Part shown: positions 1 to 9,404 of the stretch, in pieces
Layout of the letters: each line of letters begins with the position of its first letter
Position numbering within the stretch: the stretch's first letter is position 1
NCBI RefSeq assembly: GCF_033547095.1
Contig: NZ_CP137852.1
Span: 1,543,501-1,607,500, forward strand
DNA from: Sediminicoccus rosea
Lineage (GTDB): Bacteria > Pseudomonadota > Alphaproteobacteria > Acetobacterales > Acetobacteraceae
DNA length: 64,000 bases
Direction of reading: 5' to 3'
The notes under the pieces: model-generated
What the model was told of the DNA's origin: nothing
The model's database searches: none
The model's input: only the letters and a program-made list of their open reading frames with translations
Translations under genes and position numbers: made by a program

Positions 1-1
1 C

Positions 2-124
2 ATCCTGGCCGGCTTCGGCCTTGAGGATGACCGTATCCACAGCCCGAACGAGAAATACAACCTGGTGAGCTTCCAGAAGGGCATCCACTCCTGGGCGCGC
101 ATCCTGGACGCGCTGTCCCGCTAG
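2..124 (+). CDS. M20-family metallopeptidase, C-terminal end (partial)
   Basis: Only the last 40 codons are inside the window; the gene begins upstream. The readable tail has the typical closing segment of M20/ArgE-DapE-type dipeptidases: Gly-Leu-Glu-Asp-Asp, then His-Ser-Pro-Asn-Glu (the region carrying the last zinc-ligand His), then a Ser-Trp-Ala-Arg-Ile-Leu helix. It stops 23 bp before an AbgT transporter gene on the same strand. AbgT imports p-aminobenzoyl-glutamate and related dipeptides, and M20 peptidases (AbgA/AbgB type) hydrolyse them, so the pairing makes sense as an uptake-and-cleavage unit. The substrate cannot be told from this fragment. Confidence 0.75.
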   Translation: MLAGFGLEDDRIHSPNEKYNLVSFQKGIHSWARILDALSR

Positions 125-147
125 CCTTCGACGAGAGGACCACGCCG

Positions 148-1680
148 ATGAGTGACGCGAGCGCCCCCAAGACCCGCATGCAGAAGATGCTCGACACGGT
201 CGAGCGCGTCGGCAATCAGGTGCCGCATCCGGTGATGATCTTCATCTACCTGATCGGCATCATCATCGCGCTTTCCACGCTGCTGGCGCTGTTCGGCGCG
301 GAGGTCAGCTACCAGGCCTACAACCCCGCCACCGGCAACATCGAGCCCGCGACGACCGCGGCGCGGAGCCTTCTCACCATCGAGGGCATCCGCTTCATGT
401 ACACGGGTGTCGTGGGCAACTTCATGGGCTTCACCGCCGTCGGCGTCATCATCATCGCGATGGTGGGCGTCGGTGTCGCGGAGGAGGCGGGCCTGGTGAA
501 GGTGCTGATCCGCAAGCTCGTCATCATCTCGCCGCGCTGGGCGCTGACCTGGATCCTCACCTTCGTGGGCATCCTCTCCTCCGTCGCGGCGGATGCGGGC
601 TACCTCGTGCTGATCCCGCTCGCGGCGGCGGCCTTCCTTTCGGTGGGCCGGCATCCGCTGGCCGGCCTCGCCGTCGGCTTCGCCTCGGTGGCGGCGGCCT
701 TCCTGGTGAACATCCTGATCGTGCCGGTGGACGGCATCCTGACCGAGATCACCAATGACGCGATCCGGCTGGTGAACCCGACCCAGACCATCGACCTTGC
801 CTCCAACCTCTGGTTCTCCATCGGCTCGGTCGTCATGCTGACCGTGCTGATCGTGCTGATCACCGAGCGCGTGATCGAACCCCGCCTTGGCGCCTATACG
901 GGCGACTACACGGTGCCGGGCGAGAATGTGCTGAGCGAGGCCGAGTATCGTGGCCTGCGCTATGCGGGCATCGCGCTGCTCGGCGTGCTGGCCTTCATCG
1001 GGCTGCTGCTGCTGCCGCCTGGCGCGCCGCTGCGCAACCCGGTGACGGGTGCGATGATCGAGGGCTCGCCCTTCATGAACAGCCTGATCGTCACCATCGC
1101 GCTGATCTTCCTCGTTACCGGCGCCGCCTATGGCAAGGGCGCGGGCACCATGAAGGGCTCGGCCGACATCATCGCGGCGATCCAGAAGGCGATCGGCGGG
1201 CTCTCGGGGCTGATTCTGCTGCTGCTGGTCATCAGCCAGTTCATCGCCTTCTTCAACTACACGAACATGGCGACGCTGGCCGCCGTCTCGGCCGCGAAGT
1301 TCCTGGAATGGCTGAGCCTGCCCTCCATCGCGCTCATCATCGGCTTCGTCATCGCCGTGATGGGCATCGACCTCATCATCACGGCGGCCATCGCCAAATG
1401 GGCGATCTTCGCGCCGGTCTTCGTGCCGCTGCTGATGCAGCTCGGCGTGGAGCCGGAGGTGGTGCTGGCCGCCTATCGCGTGGGCGACAGCCCGCTGAAC
1501 GCCATCACCCCGCTCAACGCCTATTTCGCGATGATCGTGACCTTCGCCATCAAGTACCAGAAGGATGCGGGCATCGGCACGGTGATCGCGCTGATGCTGC
1601 CCTATGTGATCTGGATCTCCGTGATCTGGACCGCCTTCCTCGCCGCCTGGTACCTGCTCGGCATTCCCTGGGGCCTGTGA
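148..1680 (+). CDS. AbgT family transporter
   Basis: A 510-residue polytopic inner-membrane protein of the AbgT family, whose members import p-aminobenzoyl-glutamate or export antimetabolites such as sulfonamides. It opens with the family pattern (Asn-Gln-Val-Pro-His-Pro near residues 23-28), then many hydrophobic helices. Near residues 448-466 it has the conserved stretch Gly-Asp-Ser-Pro-Leu-Asn-Ala-Ile-Thr-Pro-Leu. Its length matches the family (about 500). The ATG at 148 has a weak purine-rich upstream region (GACGAGAGGACC). It follows an M20 peptidase by 23 bp and precedes three SLC13 permeases, suggesting one transcript. Whether it imports or exports cannot be decided from sequence. Confidence 0.9.
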   Translation: MSDASAPKTRMQKMLDTVERVGNQVPHPVMIFIYLIGIIIALSTLLALFGAEVSYQAYNPATGNIEPATTAARSLLTIEGIRFMYTGVVGNFMGFTAVGVIIIAMVGVGVAEEAGLVKVLIRKLVIISPRWALTWILTFVGILSSVAADAGYLVLIPLAAAAFLSVGRHPLAGLAVGFASVAAAFLVNILIVPVDGILTEITNDAIRLVNPTQTIDLASNLWFSIGSVVMLTVLIVLITERVIEPRLGAYTGDYTVPGENVLSEAEYRGLRYAGIALLGVLAFIGLLLLPPGAPLRNPVTGAMIEGSPFMNSLIVTIALIFLVTGAAYGKGAGTMKGSADIIAAIQKAIGGLSGLILLLLVISQFIAFFNYTNMATLAAVSAAKFLEWLSLPSIALIIGFVIAVMGIDLIITAAIAKWAIFAPVFVPLLMQLGVEPEVVLAAYRVGDSPLNAITPLNAYFAMIVTFAIKYQKDAGIGTVIALMLPYVIWISVIWTAFLAAWYLLGIPWGL

Positions 1681-1703
1681 TGGCGAGGGCCGCGTGACGC
1701 CGG

Positions 1704-3548
1704 ATGAGCGACATCGCCATCACCTTCGCCATCATCGGCGGCATGGTCGTGCTGTTCATCTCGAACCGCGTGCCGGTCGCGGTGGTGGCGCTCTGCGCGG
1801 CGCTGCTGCTCTACGCGACCGGCATCCTTGACCTCCCCGAGGCGCTGGCCGGTTTCGGCGACACCACCATCCTCTTCATCGCCTCGCTCTTCGTGGTGAG
1901 CGCCAGCCTCGATGCGAGCGGCGTCACCGCCTGGGTCGGGAAGGTCCTGGTGCGCCAGGCGGGGCAGGACCGCGCGCGTCTTCTGCTGCTGACCATGCTG
2001 CTGGCGGCGATGCTGACGGCGATGATCGGCTCCAGCGGCGCGACCGCCGCGCTGCTGCCGGTGCTGGTTCTGGTGGCGGTGCGGCTGCGCCAACCGCCGG
2101 CGCAGCTCATGATGCCGCTCGCCTTCGCCTCCTATTCCGGCTCCATGCTGGTGCTGACCGGCAGTCTGGTGAACGTGCTGATCTCGGACGCGGCGGTGGA
2201 GCAGGGCATGCCCGCCTTCGGCTTCTTCGAGATGAGCCTGATCGGCGTGGCACTTCTGCTCGGGCACCTGGCGATCGTGCTGCTCTTCGGCGCGCGGCTG
2301 CTGCCCACGCGCCTGAGCCGCGGCATGCCGGAAGATCTGAGCCGCCACTCGGGCCGCCTCTCCGAGCAATACGGCCTCTTCGAGGATCTGCACCAGCTGG
2401 AGGTGACCGCCGCCTCGCCCTTCATCGGCACGCCGCGCGCGGCGCTGGAGTTGCGGCTGGAGGGGCGGAACCATCCCGGCCTTAGCCTCATCGCCATCCG
2501 CGGGCCGGACCGCGTGGGGCTGGCGCGCCACCGGCCCATTGCGGCGGGCGACACGCTCATCATGCGCGGCGAGGCGGCGGTGGTGCAGGGCTTCATGGCG
2601 GAGAACGGGCTGGCCCCCCGACTGGCCGGGCGGCCGCAGCTGAACGAGGCGCTGTTCAACCAGGACACCGGCTTCATGGAGGTGGTGCTGCCGCCACGCT
2701 CGGGGCTGATCGGCGAGACGGTCTTCCCCGGCATGATCACCGAGAGCGGAGACCTCGTCATCCTCGGCATCCAGCGGCGTGGCGAGCGGCTGGGCCCGGG
2801 GCAGGTGGCGCTCGCGGCGGGCGATACGCTGCTGCTGCAAGGCACCTGGGAAGCCCTGGAGGAGCAGTCGCAGGATCCCAACGTGCTGGTGGTGACGGCC
2901 CCGTCCACCCTGCGCGGCCAGGCGATCCCGCTCGGCACCGGCTCGCGCCGGGCGATCGCCATCCTGCTGCTCATGGTGGGGCTGCTCGCCAGCGGGGCGG
3001 TGCCGAGCGTGGTGGCGGCGCTGCTGGCCGCCTGTGCCGTGATCCTGCTGGGCGTGCTGAAGGTGGAGCGCGCCTATCGCGCGATCAACTGGAACATCCT
3101 GATCATGATCGCCTCGCTCATCCCGCTCTCGACGGCGATGTACAAGACGGGGGCGGCGGGCCTCATTGCCGAGACGCTGGTGGCCGTGGTGGGAGAAGCG
3201 AGCCCGTATGCGCTGCTGGCCGGCCTCTTCCTGCTGACGGCCGGCCTCGGCCAGCTCATCTCCAGCACGGCGACGGCGCTGATCGTCATCCCTGTCGCCA
3301 TCGCGGCGGCGGGGGCCATGCAGGTCTCGCCGCGCACCGCGCTCGTGACGGTAGCGGTGGGGGCGGCGGCCTCCTTCCTGACGCCCATCGCCTCCTCGGC
3401 CAGCCTGATGGTGCAGGGGCCGGGCGGCTACCGCTTCGGCGACTATTGGCGCCTGGGCCTGCCCCTGCTGGCCTGGTCCTTCCTGGTGGCGGTCTTCCTC
3501 GTCCCCTTCCTGTTCCCCTTCCCCTGGCCCTTCGGACGCGCCGCATGA
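1704..3548 (+). CDS. SLC13-type permease with two TrkA-C domains (copy 1)
   Basis: A 614-residue inner-membrane permease of the divalent anion/Na+ symporter (DASS/SLC13) group. An N-terminal membrane half (about 1-205) and a C-terminal membrane half (about 410-614) flank a cytosolic segment that looks like two TrkA-C (RCK_C) domains (about 215-405). Binding-loop motifs are eroded compared with its two neighbours: the second-half Ser-Asn-Thr is Ser520-Ser521-Thr522, and the final loop has Ser567 where copies 2 and 3 have Asn. The stop overlaps the next gene's ATG (ATGA). It most resembles copy 3. Substrate unknown; organic acids, sulfate or another anion are all possible. Confidence 0.85.
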   Translation: MSDIAITFAIIGGMVVLFISNRVPVAVVALCAALLLYATGILDLPEALAGFGDTTILFIASLFVVSASLDASGVTAWVGKVLVRQAGQDRARLLLLTMLLAAMLTAMIGSSGATAALLPVLVLVAVRLRQPPAQLMMPLAFASYSGSMLVLTGSLVNVLISDAAVEQGMPAFGFFEMSLIGVALLLGHLAIVLLFGARLLPTRLSRGMPEDLSRHSGRLSEQYGLFEDLHQLEVTAASPFIGTPRAALELRLEGRNHPGLSLIAIRGPDRVGLARHRPIAAGDTLIMRGEAAVVQGFMAENGLAPRLAGRPQLNEALFNQDTGFMEVVLPPRSGLIGETVFPGMITESGDLVILGIQRRGERLGPGQVALAAGDTLLLQGTWEALEEQSQDPNVLVVTAPSTLRGQAIPLGTGSRRAIAILLLMVGLLASGAVPSVVAALLAACAVILLGVLKVERAYRAINWNILIMIASLIPLSTAMYKTGAAGLIAETLVAVVGEASPYALLAGLFLLTAGLGQLISSTATALIVIPVAIAAAGAMQVSPRTALVTVAVGAAASFLTPIASSASLMVQGPGGYRFGDYWRLGLPLLAWSFLVAVFLVPFLFPFPWPFGRAA

Positions 3549-5371
3549 ACACCGAGCTCGCTCTGGTCCTGCTGCTGCTGGCCGCCGCCATCGTCATGTT
3601 CGTCGCCAACCGGCCGCGCATGGATGCGGTGGCGCTGCTGATGATCGTGCTGATGCCCTTCACCGGCGTGCTCACCATCAACGAGGCGCTGGCCGGCTTC
3701 AGCGACCCGTCCATCATCCTCATCGCCGGCCTCTTCGTGATCGGCGAGGGGCTGGTGCGAACCGGCGTCGCGCGCCGTCTGGGCGATTGGCTGAATGCGA
3801 CCGCCGGGCAGAGCGAGACGCGCATGCTGATGCTGCTGATGCTCTGCGTCTCGGGCCTCGGCGCCTTCATGAGCTCGACGGCGGTGGTCGCGATCTTCAT
3901 TCCCGTGGTCCTGCGCATCTGCCAGAACACCGGTACGGCGCCCTCCCAGCTCATGATGCCGCTGAGCGTGGCCGCGCTGGTCAGCGGCATGCTCACCCTC
4001 GTCGCCACCACGCCCAACCTCGTCGTCCATGCCGAGCTGGTGCGCCAGGGTGCGGAGGGCTTCGGCTTCTTCACCTTCACGCCCTTCGGCCTCGCCTTCC
4101 TGGTCCTCGCCATCGCCTACATGCTGGTGGCGCGGCGGATGCTGCCGGCCCAGGCCGCGCCCGAGAGCGAACAGCGCGCGCCCAACCTGCGCGACTGGGT
4201 GCGCGAATACGGTCTTGTCGGCCGAGCCTTCCAGCTGCGCATCCGGCCCGGCTCGGCGCTCGCCGGCCAGCGGTTGGAGGAGGTGCGGTCCAGCATCCAG
4301 GGCATCAACCTGCTGGCCATCGAACTGCCCGGCCGCTTCCACACCGAGGTGATCCGCCCCACGCCACGCACCGAGCTGGCCGTGGGCCAGGTGCTGCTGC
4401 TGGATGTGGTGGCGCCCGGCGTGGACATCGTAAAGGTCGCGGCCGAGTACGGGCTGGAGGCGCTGCCGCTCGGCGAATGCGGCTACTTCACCGACCGCTC
4501 GCAGGAACTCGGCATGGTGGAGGCGCTGGTCGCCCCTGAATCCCGCCTCATCGGCCGGAGCGTGCTGGAGGCGCGGATGCAGAGCGAGACGGGGCTGACC
4601 GTGCTCGGCCTGCGCCGCGGCCGCACGGTGCTGACCGAAGACCTGCTCGAGGAGCGGCTGAAGGGCGGCGACACGCTGCTGCTGACCGGCTTCTGGTCCG
4701 ACATCCGCAAGCTCCGCTCGGACTACCACGACCTCGTGCTGCTGCGCCTTCCGGCGGAGGAGCGCGAGGTGCTGCCGGCAGCGAGTCGCGCCCCGCAATC
4801 CGTCGCCGTGCTGGCGCTGACGGTGGGGATGATGGTCAGCGGCATCGTGCCCAATGTGCATGCCGTGCTGATCGGCTGCCTGCTGATGGGGCTGCTGCGC
4901 TGCGTGGACTTCAACAGCGCCTATGCCTCCATCTCCTGGAAGAGCCTCGTGCTGATCGTGGGCATGCTGCCCTTCTCGCTCGCCCTCCAGCGCACCGGCG
5001 GCGTGGATCTCGCGGCCGAGGCGGTGATGCGGCTCGCCGGCGATGCCGCGCCGCACCTGGTCCTTGGCCTGCTCTTCGTCATCACGGCCACGCTCGGCCT
5101 GTTCATCTCGAACACGGCGACGGCTGTGCTGATGGCGCCGGTCGCCATCGCGGTGGCGACCGAGCTTGGCCTGTCGCCCTATCCCTTCGCCATGATCGTG
5201 GCGATCGCCGCCTCGGCCGCCTTCATGACGCCCATCTCCTCGCCGGTGAACACGCTGGTGGTGGGGCCGGGCGGCTATGGCTTCGGCGATTTCGTGAAGG
5301 TGGGCGTCCCTTTCACGCTGATCGTGATGGCGGCATCCCTGGTTCTTGTGCCATGGCTGCTGCCGCTTTGA
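3545..5371 (+). CDS. SLC13-type permease with TrkA-C domains (copy 2)
   Basis: A 608-residue permease with the same layout as copy 1: membrane half, paired TrkA-C-like cytosolic domains (about 210-400), membrane half. I chose the ATG at 3545, which overlaps the copy 1 stop by four bases (ATGA). A longer open frame upstream is only the shadow of copy 1. This copy keeps the canonical DASS signatures: Met-Ser-Ser-Thr and Thr-Thr-Pro-Asn in the first half, Ser522-Asn523-Thr524 and Ser-Pro-Val-Asn in the second. It is the most divergent of the three and the most likely to behave as a classical sodium/anion symporter. Substrate unknown. Confidence 0.85.
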   Translation: MNTELALVLLLLAAAIVMFVANRPRMDAVALLMIVLMPFTGVLTINEALAGFSDPSIILIAGLFVIGEGLVRTGVARRLGDWLNATAGQSETRMLMLLMLCVSGLGAFMSSTAVVAIFIPVVLRICQNTGTAPSQLMMPLSVAALVSGMLTLVATTPNLVVHAELVRQGAEGFGFFTFTPFGLAFLVLAIAYMLVARRMLPAQAAPESEQRAPNLRDWVREYGLVGRAFQLRIRPGSALAGQRLEEVRSSIQGINLLAIELPGRFHTEVIRPTPRTELAVGQVLLLDVVAPGVDIVKVAAEYGLEALPLGECGYFTDRSQELGMVEALVAPESRLIGRSVLEARMQSETGLTVLGLRRGRTVLTEDLLEERLKGGDTLLLTGFWSDIRKLRSDYHDLVLLRLPAEEREVLPAASRAPQSVAVLALTVGMMVSGIVPNVHAVLIGCLLMGLLRCVDFNSAYASISWKSLVLIVGMLPFSLALQRTGGVDLAAEAVMRLAGDAAPHLVLGLLFVITATLGLFISNTATAVLMAPVAIAVATELGLSPYPFAMIVAIAASAAFMTPISSPVNTLVVGPGGYGFGDFVKVGVPFTLIVMAASLVLVPWLLPL

Positions 5372-5396
5372 CCGCAACCCCGGGAACCCGCGCGCC

Positions 5397-7208
5397 ATGA
5401 GCGACATCTGGATCATCGCCGCGATCATCTGCGTGGCCATCGTGCTTTTCATCTGGAACCGCCTGCCGGTGGTGCTGGTGGCGATGGGCACGGGCCTCTC
5501 GCTCTGGGCGACGGGCGTGCTGACGCTGAACGAGGCGCTGTCGGGCTATGGCGACCCTGCGGTGATCTTCATCGCCTCGCTCTTCCTGATGAGTGCGGCA
5601 CTGGAGCGCACCGGCGTCACCGCCTGGGCGGGGCAGCAGCTGATCGCCAGCGCGGGCGAGGACAGCCGGGCGCGGCTGCTGGGCCTCACCGGCCTTCTCG
5701 TCGCGCTGCTGACGGCGCTGATCAGCCTGAACGGCGCGGTGGCGGCGCTGCTGCCGGTGGTGGTGGTGATGGCGGTGCGCCTGAAGCGCGCGCCCTCGCA
5801 GCTGCTCATGCCGCTGGTCTTCTCCGCCCATGCCGGCTCGCTCCTGGCGCTGACCGGCACGCCGGTGAACGTGCTTGTCTCCAACGCGGCGCTGGAGGCG
5901 GGCTTCGGCCGCTTCGGCTTCTTTGAGTTCACGCTGGTGGGCGTGCCCCTGCTGCTCGGCACGCTCGCCATCATCATCCTCTTTGGGCAATTCCTGCTGC
6001 CGACGCGCGGCGGCCCCTCCATGCCGGCCGATTTCTCCGCCCATGCCCGCACGCTGGTCGAGCAGTACGGCCTGGCCGATGGCCTGTTCCGGCTGCGCGT
6101 GCGCGAAAGCTCGGCCTATGTCGGCCAGGCGACGCCGCTCGATTTCAGCGCCTATCCGGGCCTGCAGATCATCGCGATCCAGGAGGGCGATACGGCGGCG
6201 CCACTCAAGCGCGGCTATATCGCCATGGGCGACCACATCCTGGTGCGCGGCGATGCGGAGGGTGCCGCGCGCCTTGCCGCCGACCAGCACCTCGCCTTCC
6301 GGCCCGAGGCAGGCGATGCCGAGGCGGAGGAGGCGCTGTTCAACCGCCGCTCCGGCCTCGCCGAGGTGATGATCCCGCCGCGCTCGGCCATGATCGGGCG
6401 CGAGGTGTTTCCAGGCATGACGACCGACAGTGGCGATCTCATCATCATCGCCGTCCAGCGCGGCGGCGCCGATGTGGGGCCGGGTGCGACCAGGCTCGAG
6501 GCCGGCGACACCATGCTGCTGCAGGGCACCTGGAAGGCGCTCGACATCCGGCTGAACGACCCCGAGGTGCTGGTGGTGAACTCGCCCGATGTGGTGCGCC
6601 GCCAGGCCGTGCCGCTCGGCCAGGGGGCGAAGCAGGCGCTGATCATCCTGGGCGCCATGGTCTTCCTGCTGGCGACCGGCCTCGTCCCTGCCGCCGTCGC
6701 CGGCCTGCTGGCGGGCTTCGCGCTGATCCTCTCGGGCGTGCTGACGGTGGAACAGTCCTACCGCTCGGTGGATTGGACGACGGTGATCCTGGTGGGCGCG
6801 ATGATGCCGCTCTCCGCCGCCATGGAGCAGAGCGGCGCGGCCGCGCTGATGGCGGAAGGGCTGGTGGCGCTGGTCGGCGATGCCGGTCCCTATGCGCTGC
6901 TCGCGGGCCTCTTCATCCTGACCGCGGTGCTGGGCCAGCTCATCAGCAACACGGCGACGGCGCTCATCGTGATCCCGATCGGCGCGGCGGCCGCGCTGGG
7001 CATGGGTGTCTCGCCCCTGCCGGTGCTGATGAGCGTGGCGGTCGCCGCCGCCGCCTCTTTCCTGACGCCGATCGCCACGCCCACCAACCTGATGGTGATG
7101 GGCCCGGGCGGCTATGTCTTCAGCGACTACTGGAAGCTCGGCCTGCCGCTGATGATCTGGTTCTTCGTGGTCGCGGTATTCCTCATCCCGCTGATCTGGC
7201 GGTTCTGA
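5397..7208 (+). CDS. SLC13-type permease with TrkA-C domains (copy 3)
   Basis: A 603-residue permease starting at ATG 5397, 25 bp after copy 2. Membrane halves flank two TrkA-C-like domains (about 215-400). The second-half motif Ser517-Asn518-Thr519 and the Thr-Pro-Thr-Asn loop are intact. The first-half hydroxyl motif reads Ser-Leu-Asn-Gly instead of Ser-Ser-Thr. It shares long near-identical patches with copy 1 (the Asp-Tyr-Trp-Lys/Arg-Leu-Gly-Leu-Pro-Leu segment near the C-terminus), suggesting the two arose by duplication. It is last in the apparent M20-abgT-permease operon and is followed by a strong hairpin. Substrate unknown. Confidence 0.85.
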   Translation: MSDIWIIAAIICVAIVLFIWNRLPVVLVAMGTGLSLWATGVLTLNEALSGYGDPAVIFIASLFLMSAALERTGVTAWAGQQLIASAGEDSRARLLGLTGLLVALLTALISLNGAVAALLPVVVVMAVRLKRAPSQLLMPLVFSAHAGSLLALTGTPVNVLVSNAALEAGFGRFGFFEFTLVGVPLLLGTLAIIILFGQFLLPTRGGPSMPADFSAHARTLVEQYGLADGLFRLRVRESSAYVGQATPLDFSAYPGLQIIAIQEGDTAAPLKRGYIAMGDHILVRGDAEGAARLAADQHLAFRPEAGDAEAEEALFNRRSGLAEVMIPPRSAMIGREVFPGMTTDSGDLIIIAVQRGGADVGPGATRLEAGDTMLLQGTWKALDIRLNDPEVLVVNSPDVVRRQAVPLGQGAKQALIILGAMVFLLATGLVPAAVAGLLAGFALILSGVLTVEQSYRSVDWTTVILVGAMMPLSAAMEQSGAAALMAEGLVALVGDAGPYALLAGLFILTAVLGQLISNTATALIVIPIGAAAALGMGVSPLPVLMSVAVAAAASFLTPIATPTNLMVMGPGGYVFSDYWKLGLPLMIWFFVVAVFLIPLIWRF

Positions 7209-7230
7209 TCCTTGCGGCGGGGCTGATTCA

Positions 7231-7256
7231 CGCCTTTGGCGAGTCCGCCAAAGGCG
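7231..7256. terminator. Hairpin between convergent genes
   Basis: An 11-bp perfect stem (CGCCTTTGGCG / CGCCAAAGGCG) with a 4-base loop (AGTC) sits between the end of the third permease and the end of the Yip1 gene. A TA/A-rich stretch (CCTAAAA) lies nearby at 7262-7268. It probably ends transcription in one or both directions. Confidence 0.55.
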
Positions 7257-7264
7257 ACCACGCC

Positions 7265-7813
7265 CTAAAACAGGATGCCGACGATGATGCCGATCACGAT
7301 GTTCACCAGCACCGCCACCAGCACGACGGAGAGCGCGAAGCCCATCACGCGCTCCTTCGGGATGCGCATGACGATGGGCGTGCCGACATAGAAGAGGAAC
7401 AGGCTGTAGAGTCCGCCGGCCAGGGCGGGGATCCAGCCGATCCAGGGGATGATCATGAAGGCGCCGCCGACCCAGGAGGCGGTGGGCGCATAGGCCGCGA
7501 GCTTCATGGCGGCGATCGGGTCCGCCGGCCCGCCGAAGCGCGGCGTCAGCATCGCCACGATCTTCGCCAGCACGAAGACGCCGATCAGCGAGAGCCCCCA
7601 GCCGACCAGCGCGCTGCCGATCAGCCCGCCGAAGCCGAGCGCGCCGAAGCCCATCAGCGCCGTGCCCACCAGCCCGCCCACCGCCTGCAGGGCGGAGAGT
7701 GGGACGACGTAGGATTTGAAGAGATCGGCGGTCTCGGCGGGCTCGGCCGCGATGACCTGCCATTCCGTCAGCGGGTTCGTCATCAGGCCCTTGGCGCGCG
7801 CGACGATATCCAT
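7265..7813 (-). CDS. Yip1 family membrane protein
   Basis: A 182-residue protein with a short cytosolic N-terminus followed by about five hydrophobic segments rich in Gly and Ala, matching the bacterial Yip1-domain family. The opening (Met-Asp-Ile-Val-Ala-Arg-Ala-Lys-Gly-Leu-Met, then Pro-Leu-Thr-Glu-Trp) is typical. I prefer ATG 7813 because GGAAGG lies nine bases upstream; ATG 7822 would abut that sequence directly. The gene is divergent from the amidase gene and convergent with the permease operon. Its function is unknown beyond likely residence in the inner membrane. Confidence 0.8.
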   Translation of the reverse strand: MDIVARAKGLMTNPLTEWQVIAAEPAETADLFKSYVVPLSALQAVGGLVGTALMGFGALGFGGLIGSALVGWGLSLIGVFVLAKIVAMLTPRFGGPADPIAAMKLAAYAPTASWVGGAFMIIPWIGWIPALAGGLYSLFLFYVGTPIVMRIPKERVMGFALSVVLVAVLVNIVIGIIVGILF

Positions 7814-7952
7814 GCATCCCATCCTTCCGCAGCGCGCCCTGGCCGGGCGCGCGGCAATACTGCGCGCGCGCGATGCGCCGGGGCAAGCGTCACCTTCCTC
7901 CCCCGCCGGGCTTGCGCCATGCTGCGGCCCAGGCACGAGGAGGGGAGCGCCC

Positions 7953-9398
7953 ATGGAACTGCATCAGCTCAGCGCCCGCGAGGCGGTGGCCCGGCTGGCC
8001 CGGCGCGAGGTCTCCCCGCTCGAGCTGGTAGAGGCGGCGGCGGCGCGCATCGCGGCGGTCGAGCCCGAGGTGAACGCGCTCCCTACCCTCTGCCTCGACC
8101 GCGCGCGCGCGCACGCGAAGCGCCTGATGCAGGGCGAGGGGCGCGAGATGGAGGGGGCGCCCGGCTGGCTTGGCGGCCTTCCGGTCTCGATCAAGGACCT
8201 GACGGATGTGGCGGGCGTGCGCACCACCTATGGCTCGCCCATCTTCCAGGACCATGTGCCCGCGCGCTCCCACCCCGTGGTGCAACGGATCGAGGCGCGG
8301 GGCGGCATCGTCATCGGCAAGTCCAACACGCCGGAATTCGGCGCGGGCGGCTCCACCTTCAACGAGGTCTTCGGCCGCACACGCAACCCGTGGAACACGT
8401 CGCTCACCTGCGGCGGCAGCACGGGCGGCGGCGCCGTCTCGCTCGCGACTGGCGAGGTCTGGCTGGCGCAGGGCACGGATCATGGCGGCAGCCTGCGGCG
8501 GCCCGGCACCTATTGCAGCGTGGTGGGCCTCAGGCCCTCGCCGGGGCGGGTCACGCGGGGCACGGTGAACAACCTCTTCGCGCCGCTCTCGGTCCAGGGG
8601 CCGATGGCGCGCAACATCCCCGACCTCGCGCTCTTCCTCGACACCATGGCCGGCTGGTGCCCCGAGGACCCGCTGACCTATGACGCGCCGGCCGTGAGCT
8701 ACAGCCAGGCGGTGGCAGAGGCGCGGCCGCCCAGGCGCGTCGCCTTCACCATGGACTACAACGGCGCGCTGCCGATCGACCGCGAGACGCGCGCCATCTG
8801 CACGGCTGCGCTCAGGCATTTCGAGGAGATGGGCTGCATCGTCGAGGAATACGCGCCCGACCTGGCCGACCTGACCGACGCCTTCCTCGCGCTGCGCAGC
8901 CAGAATTTCGTGGTGGATCGCGAGATCCAGATGCAGACCCATCGCGAGCTGCTGAAGCCCGACATCATCTGGAACACCGAGCTGGGCCTGAACGCGACGC
9001 CGAGCCGCATCGCCTGGGCGGATCGCGAGCGCGCCGCCTTCTATCGCCGCATGGTCGAGCTGTTCCGTCGCTACGACATCTTCGTCACGCCCAGCGCCGG
9101 CACCCCCGCCTTCGACGTGATGCTGCGCAACCCGACCAGCATCGCCGGCCGCAAGCTGGAGAACTACATGGCGGGCTCGATGTTCAACGCGGCGATGACG
9201 CTTGCGGGCTCGCCCGCCGTCGCCGTGCCCTGCGGCTTCGACCAGTATGGCCGGCCGGTGGGCTTGCAGATCGCAGCACCCTCGCGCCGGGACGAGGTGG
9301 CGCTGCAGGCGGCGGCGCTCTTCGAGCGGTCAACCGGACTTGACCGGAAACTGCCGATCGACCCGCGGCCGGGCGTGGTGCCGCCCGACGAGACGTGA
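7953..9398 (+). CDS. Amidase signature family enzyme
   Basis: A 481-residue hydrolase of the amidase signature family, which cleaves carboxamides with a Ser-cisSer-Lys triad. The candidate triad is present: Lys81 in Ser-Ile-Lys-Asp, Ser156 in Gly-Gly-Ser-Thr-Gly-Gly, and Ser180 in Asp-His-Gly-Gly-Ser. The usual second Ser of Gly-Gly-Ser-Ser-Gly-Gly is Thr here, which is tolerated in some members. The ATG at 7953 is preceded by GAGGAGGGGAG (7936-7946), a good ribosome-binding site. It ends 6 bp before the convergent carbamoylase gene. No signal peptide, so cytosolic. Substrate not predictable; amide or hydantoin-derived substrates would fit the neighbours. Confidence 0.9.
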   Translation: MELHQLSAREAVARLARREVSPLELVEAAAARIAAVEPEVNALPTLCLDRARAHAKRLMQGEGREMEGAPGWLGGLPVSIKDLTDVAGVRTTYGSPIFQDHVPARSHPVVQRIEARGGIVIGKSNTPEFGAGGSTFNEVFGRTRNPWNTSLTCGGSTGGGAVSLATGEVWLAQGTDHGGSLRRPGTYCSVVGLRPSPGRVTRGTVNNLFAPLSVQGPMARNIPDLALFLDTMAGWCPEDPLTYDAPAVSYSQAVAEARPPRRVAFTMDYNGALPIDRETRAICTAALRHFEEMGCIVEEYAPDLADLTDAFLALRSQNFVVDREIQMQTHRELLKPDIIWNTELGLNATPSRIAWADRERAAFYRRMVELFRRYDIFVTPSAGTPAFDVMLRNPTSIAGRKLENYMAGSMFNAAMTLAGSPAVAVPCGFDQYGRPVGLQIAAPSRRDEVALQAAALFERSTGLDRKLPIDPRPGVVPPDET

Positions 9399-9404
9399 CG
9401 CGGC

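Noticed and set aside
3443-5491. A 682-codon minus-strand frame opposite SLC13 copy 2
   Set aside because: Histidine/glutamine-rich nonsense composition, typical antisense shadow; the + strand gene has clear membrane segments and motifs.
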